From positions 1 through 64,000 of the forward strand of contig SVBB01000005.1 in assembly GCA_015059105.1 (NCBI GenBank): a stretch of 64,000 bases of DNA, in the 5' to 3' direction. The stretch comes from Erysipelotrichaceae bacterium. Lineage in GTDB: Bacteria; Bacillota_I; Bacilli_A; RFN20; CAG-826. Below the pieces are notes generated by a model. That model saw only the letters and a list, made by a program, of their open reading frames with translations. It was not told the DNA's origin and searched no databases. A program made the translations under genes and the position numbers. Positions within the stretch are counted from its first letter, which is position 1. Each line of letters begins with the position of its first letter. Shown here piece after piece: positions 60,901-64,000 of the stretch.

Positions 60901-63900
60901 CATTAACAGTGACGTCTTCCACATCGACATGTGTATTATTAACATCTTTTAATATCTCTTCATCTTCTTTTGGTAAAAGGTTTAGTTCCGAAATATTCTT
61001 TTTATTAATTAATTGCCCAAGAACGAGTTCAAATAAACGGTTAAAGGAAGCGATGCTATAGTTATTATAAATCGCTTGATCCCATTCATAATGTGCGCGG
61101 TAAACTCCATTTTCTAAGAAGATATCTAAGCCAAAATCACTCTTAGGAGTGTCGCTTTCTAGCAAGATAGAAGATACTTTATATCCTCCAATATTATCAA
61201 AGAGGAAGTCATCACCTTGATAAGCAAAGATGATGTCCGCGGAAATATCATAATCGTTAACGACATCACCGAAAGAATATAAGTCGTTTTCTTCAAGTCC
61301 TTCTAAAAGAACTTTCATTTCATTAATTTTAGAAAGGATATCACTATTATCTTCATATTTGAGATAAACAGGTAATGTCTTCACTAACATGGAGACAGTG
61401 TTCATCATCTTTGATGATTTTCTTCCGTTATAAATGGTTGTATATAATGCTTCATTCTTATATAAGAATTTAGATAGAGTGAAGGCAAAAGCGAAATTGA
61501 ATAAAGCATTGCTTGTCACCTTGTTATCACTGACGAACTTCTTGATGAGCTCACTATTTAAGTTAAGCGAATAATCAATAGATGCTAATTTAGAAGTTTT
61601 CGCAACTTTTAAATCAGGCTTTAATGTGTATTTGCCGTCCACATCTTTTAAGACATTTTGATAAAAAGCTTTTGCCTTATCTAACTTATCACTGGCCAAA
61701 TCTGCTTTTTCTTTTAAGGCGATTTCAAAACCAGTATATGTTTCTAATGTTAATTCTTCCCCAAGATAAGCTTTATTTAAATCACTTAAGATAATTGCTT
61801 CCGAAGTACCGTCACAGATGATGTGATGGAAATCTAAATAGAGATAATTATCTTTTCCTTCATATATTTCAATGCGATAAAGTGGACTATCTAAAATTGT
61901 AAATGGCCTCACCAATTTAGATTTATCAATCTCACCTTTGATGATGCTGACTTCCGCTGGGACATCTTTTCTTCTCGCTAAGATATCGCCGTTATCATTC
62001 ATCAATAAAGTGGTCTTCAAATATGGGTGAGCGTCCACTACTTTGATAAGCGCTTGTTTAAGTTTATTTAAATCGATATTCTTATCTAATTTGAAAAGAT
62101 ATGGAATGTTATAATTCGTGGAATTAGCCTTAGAAACGCATTCGACAAAAATGCCTTCTTGAGTCTTGCTAAGCGGGTATTCTTCCAATAATTCAAAAGA
62201 CTCTTCCTCTTCACTCTTATTGAGCAAGAATTTCGCTAATCCTTCAATCGTTGGATTTTCTTTTAAATCAGAATTTTCCACGGATTTGCCGTACTTTTTC
62301 GACAAAAGTATCGTTAATCTGATTGAAGAAACAGATGTTAAACCGACATCAAATATGTTATTGGTAACACCGAATTGGTCATGCCCAATGACATCTTTAA
62401 CAATATCAAATATCGCTTGTTCATCTTCATTTCTCGGGGCGATAACTTCTTCTTGTTTAATCTCTGGCATTGGCAAAGCACGTTTATTAACTTTTTGGTT
62501 TTGGTTAAGTGGGATTTTATCTAACTGCATCGTATAAGCAGGGACCATATAAGGTGGCTTTTTGCTTCTGATGAATTCATTTAAATCTTCTACAGATACC
62601 TTTTCATCACTGACGACATAGGCAACGATAAATTTCACTCCACTTGGGTCAGTGAAATCTTTAACGGTGGCGTCTTTAATAGATGGATATTCACGTATTA
62701 CTTTTTCAACTTCTGAAAGTTCAATACGGAATCCTCTAATCTTCACTTGCCCATCTTTTCTACCGATGAAATCGATTGTCCCATCTGGTAAGAAACGAAC
62801 AATATCGCCTGTTTTATATAATCTTTTAAAATTTGGATCATCTGTAAACCAGTTATTTAAGAACGCTTCTTTATGTTCTTTTTCTCTATTTAAATAGCCT
62901 CTTGCCACTTGTGGACCAGAGATATAGAGTTCACCGTTTACTAAAGTTGGTAATCTCTTTTTATTTTTATCTAATACATATGCTTTATACGTTGGTAAAG
63001 TTGGTCCAATCGGGACGCGGTGATATAGTTGATTAACTAGTTGAATCGTACAGAACACTGTTCCTTCAGTTGGCCCGTATAAGTTATAGAATTTATATCC
63101 CTTAGGTGGGGCGATTGGAACAAGCTTTTCTCCTCCTAAAGCAAAGTGAGTGAGAGAAGCGCATTCTACTTCACTCGCAAACTGTCTACCAACTTGAGTG
63201 GTAATAAAGGAATGAGTAATCTTATTGCTATTGAAATATTCTCCGAGTTCCATGAGATTTAATCTCATCTCATCGGGAATGACATAGACACATGCACCAA
63301 TAGTAAGAGTTGGATATAAATCCATCATATCGGCGTCAAAACCATATGAAGCATAAGCGGAAACTCTACTATCACTAGTTAAGTCCATTTGACGTTGATA
63401 GTATTTACAAAATGTATAGATATTTCCGTGCTCTAACATAACTCCTTTTGGTAGTCCAGTTGAGCCAGAAGTATATAACATGATGAATAAATCTTGAGGT
63501 GAAGGTCTAGTTTTGATAGGAGAATTATCTTTAAAAGATAATAATTCACTAACCAATATTTCTTCACCTTTAAATTCAGTGATGATGCCACTTAAATTAT
63601 CATCTCTAATGAGAATGATTGCACTGGAATCATTGACCATGAAATTGAGTCTTTCTTGAGGATAAGAAGGATCAAGTGGTTGATAGGCTGCTCCCGATTT
63701 AACAACCGCTAAAGAAGCTAAAACGATATATTCCGATTTGTTAATCAAAATAGAAACAACTTTTTCTCTACCGGCACCTCTTTTGATGAGCTCATTAGCG
63801 ATTCTCGTCGTGATTTCATCAACTTCTTTATAAGTGTATTTATGGTCTTTAAATACCACTGCGAGATTATTTGGATATTTCTTCACACAGTTATCAAATT

Positions 63901-64000
63901 CATCTAATATGGTATGGCCGTCTCCTATATATGGGGCATCGATAACATTGAATGATTCGAGAAGCTTCTCTTCTTTTTCATCTACTAAATTGACATCTGC
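57959..64000 (-). CDS. Nonribosomal peptide synthetase, A-T-C-A-T-reductase, N-terminus beyond window
   Basis: The frame stays open to the right edge, so the gene is incomplete; 2013 residues are visible. From the edge: adenylation 1 (core LYTSGSTGLPKGVM), carrier 1 with Ser in DVGLTSVSS, condensation domain with HHIICDG, adenylation 2 (YTSGSTGKPKGVM), carrier 2 (EMGGTSL), and terminal thioester reductase (VLLTGATGFLGIHIL and YVHSKFNAEK). The reductase releases an aldehyde or alcohol, so a dipeptide aldehyde/pyrazinone-type product is likely if nothing precedes adenylation 1. Substrates cannot be assigned. Confidence 0.93.
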   Translation of the reverse strand, partial: ADVNLVDEKEEKLLESFNVIDAPYIGDGHTILDEFDNCVKKYPNNLAVVFKDHKYTYKEVDEITTRIANELIKRGAGREKVVSILINKSEYIVLASLAVVKSGAAYQPLDPSYPQERLNFMVNDSSAIILIRDDNLSGIITEFKGEEILVSELLSFKDNSPIKTRPSPQDLFIMLYTSGSTGLPKGVMLEHGNIYTFCKYYQRQMDLTSDSRVSAYASYGFDADMMDLYPTLTIGACVYVIPDEMRLNLMELGEYFNSNKITHSFITTQVGRQFASEVECASLTHFALGGEKLVPIAPPKGYKFYNLYGPTEGTVFCTIQLVNQLYHRVPIGPTLPTYKAYVLDKNKKRLPTLVNGELYISGPQVARGYLNREKEHKEAFLNNWFTDDPNFKRLYKTGDIVRFLPDGTIDFIGRKDGQVKIRGFRIELSEVEKVIREYPSIKDATVKDFTDPSGVKFIVAYVVSDEKVSVEDLNEFIRSKKPPYMVPAYTMQLDKIPLNQNQKVNKRALPMPEIKQEEVIAPRNEDEQAIFDIVKDVIGHDQFGVTNNIFDVGLTSVSSIRLTILLSKKYGKSVENSDLKENPTIEGLAKFLLNKSEEEESFELLEEYPLSKTQEGIFVECVSKANSTNYNIPYLFKLDKNIDLNKLKQALIKVVDAHPYLKTTLLMNDNGDILARRKDVPAEVSIIKGEIDKSKLVRPFTILDSPLYRIEIYEGKDNYLYLDFHHIICDGTSEAIILSDLNKAYLGEELTLETYTGFEIALKEKADLASDKLDKAKAFYQNVLKDVDGKYTLKPDLKVAKTSKLASIDYSLNLNSELIKKFVSDNKVTSNALFNFAFAFTLSKFLYKNEALYTTIYNGRKSSKMMNTVSMLVKTLPVYLKYEDNSDILSKINEMKVLLEGLEENDLYSFGDVVNDYDISADIIFAYQGDDFLFDNIGGYKVSSILLESDTPKSDFGLDIFLENGVYRAHYEWDQAIYNNYSIASFNRLFELVLGQLINKKNISELNLLPKEDEEILKDVNNTHVDVEDVTVNVLLERQAIKNKDKVAVIGCNGQFTYDEFNKAANKVAHTLLDNKVELSQPVVMFMPRIKEAYVVRQGIVKSGGAFVPIDPKYPDDRVEYIITDSKSKFMLSTREIIANRQDLIKKTGIIPFAIEDVLTSKKDDNPNVKIPSTSLAYMIYTSGSTGKPKGVMIAHHNLMNYVCDGSNLATREYREIGNDCVACSFASFSFDASLQEEFVVLTHGYTAVIASEEEIENPLLLAKTLKKNKVNVMFMTPSFVSNFVDMEEFIDALRGFKQLDMGAENVPIELCNKLRGLGVNATINNGYGPTETTITCTYSLVRDEYMTIGKPVANTKVYILDKTGHILPTNAIGDLTIAGDSVGLGYYGMPEKTKTAFIEVNGERAYRTGDLARINNDGNVEFFGRLDNQVKLRGLRVELDEIEKVLNSYPGVSNSVILVKTNPTDGDYLVAYFAASKEVDKDDLTAHMAKSLTPYMIPKVMMQLEKIPLTPNGKIDKKALPEPVMEEKKKDVKAASNDLEEKLLGIFKKVLGTDNVGVDDDFFEMGGTSLSVSKVAMFALNASLPIAYGDVFDYPTVLELEKHIAEITGEATNKKEEKRETVSDNKALIHNTVAEINDVIAEHEIKKVLLTGATGFLGIHILRELMNQNINVVALVRGNSELSSRERLSALLAYYFDSPLNKEVDRLVEVVDGDVTDKTLIEKLEQYDFDTIINAAAIVKHFANDDIIERVNVGGVVNLIEVAKEKKCRIIQISTLSVAGENIDNKFAPSFKMKEDMLDFGQDVSNKYVHSKFNAEKAILEAAENGVDAKVIRVGNLMGRNSDGEFQANSITNGFMRDLKGYATLHKFPVNSMDITVDFSPIDEVAKTIILLAKTPQKFTIFHSANSHMVEMGDIIYVLNELGFDIKVVSDEEFLESMKKMMMDDTKSMLVSSLISYSSSDMHTHSFILSDNEFTNKALYHLGYKWPITDYQYLRNAIEALETLGFFERTDI

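Overview
The window looks like chromosome of an AT-rich (by eye about mid-30s % GC) Gram-positive, gut-type Bacillota, perhaps one of the uncultured Bacilli lineages near RF39/RFN20 or Erysipelotrichales. Reasons: AAGGAGG-type ribosome sites, a lipoprotein with a long poly-Ser linker after its lipobox, a SipW-type signal peptidase, class I c-di-GMP riboswitches, NAD-dependent lactate dehydrogenase, and codon choice throughout. The taxonomic placement is inference. No rRNA or tRNA genes were seen.

Layout. 0-8 kb: the start of a tnpB gene running off the left edge, small metabolic genes (flavin reductase-like, DJ-1/PfpI, HAD phosphatase), a nucleotidyltransferase/HTH pair, an XRE membrane regulator, and two unknown exported proteins of 312 and 1027 residues. 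8-25 kb (minus strand): an apparent single operon of about 16 kb, read from a promoter and c-di-GMP-I riboswitch at 24.4-24.6 kb. It encodes four small exported proteins with SipW-like signal segments and a shared C-terminal W-x-EG-x-D motif, a membrane-anchored McrB-like AAA+ ATPase, a DUF2357/McrC-like coiled-coil protein, a SipW-type signal peptidase, an intact EAL phosphodiesterase, a nucleosidase-like protein, a degenerate EAL protein and two GGDEF cyclases. 25-32 kb (plus strand): three more SipW-like exported proteins, including a 1325-residue GLUG-type surface protein. One of these transcripts has a second c-di-GMP-I riboswitch and another has an unidentified structured leader. In both identified riboswitches the terminator re-uses the 3' strand of the aptamer, so c-di-GMP should switch expression ON. 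I read 8-32 kb as a c-di-GMP-controlled surface fibre/adhesin system that also encodes its own second-messenger enzymes.

32-46 kb is mixed: HipBA-like and Phd/PIN toxin-antitoxin pairs, an orphan RelB/DinJ, another GGDEF protein, an ABC-2 exporter with a decayed duplicate nearby, ldh, nagB, an unusual HTH-phosphoglucosamine mutase fusion followed by a left-handed beta-helix acyltransferase, and an AAA/DUF4143 ATPase. A structured repeat occurs three times (one copy at 27.1 kb, two in tandem at 43.8-44.2 kb). It shows compensatory base changes between copies, so it is probably an RNA. An IS21-like remnant lies at 26.4-26.9 kb.

46.7-64 kb (minus strand): a 2315-residue modular surface lipoprotein, then (upstream) an operon of a nonribosomal peptide synthetase (A-T-C-A-T-reductase, continuing past the right edge), a MATE transporter fused to an RsbW-like ATPase, a STAS anti-sigma antagonist and a SpoIIE-type phosphatase. 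This joins a reductively released, probably two-residue peptide pathway to a partner-switching module physically attached to its likely exporter.
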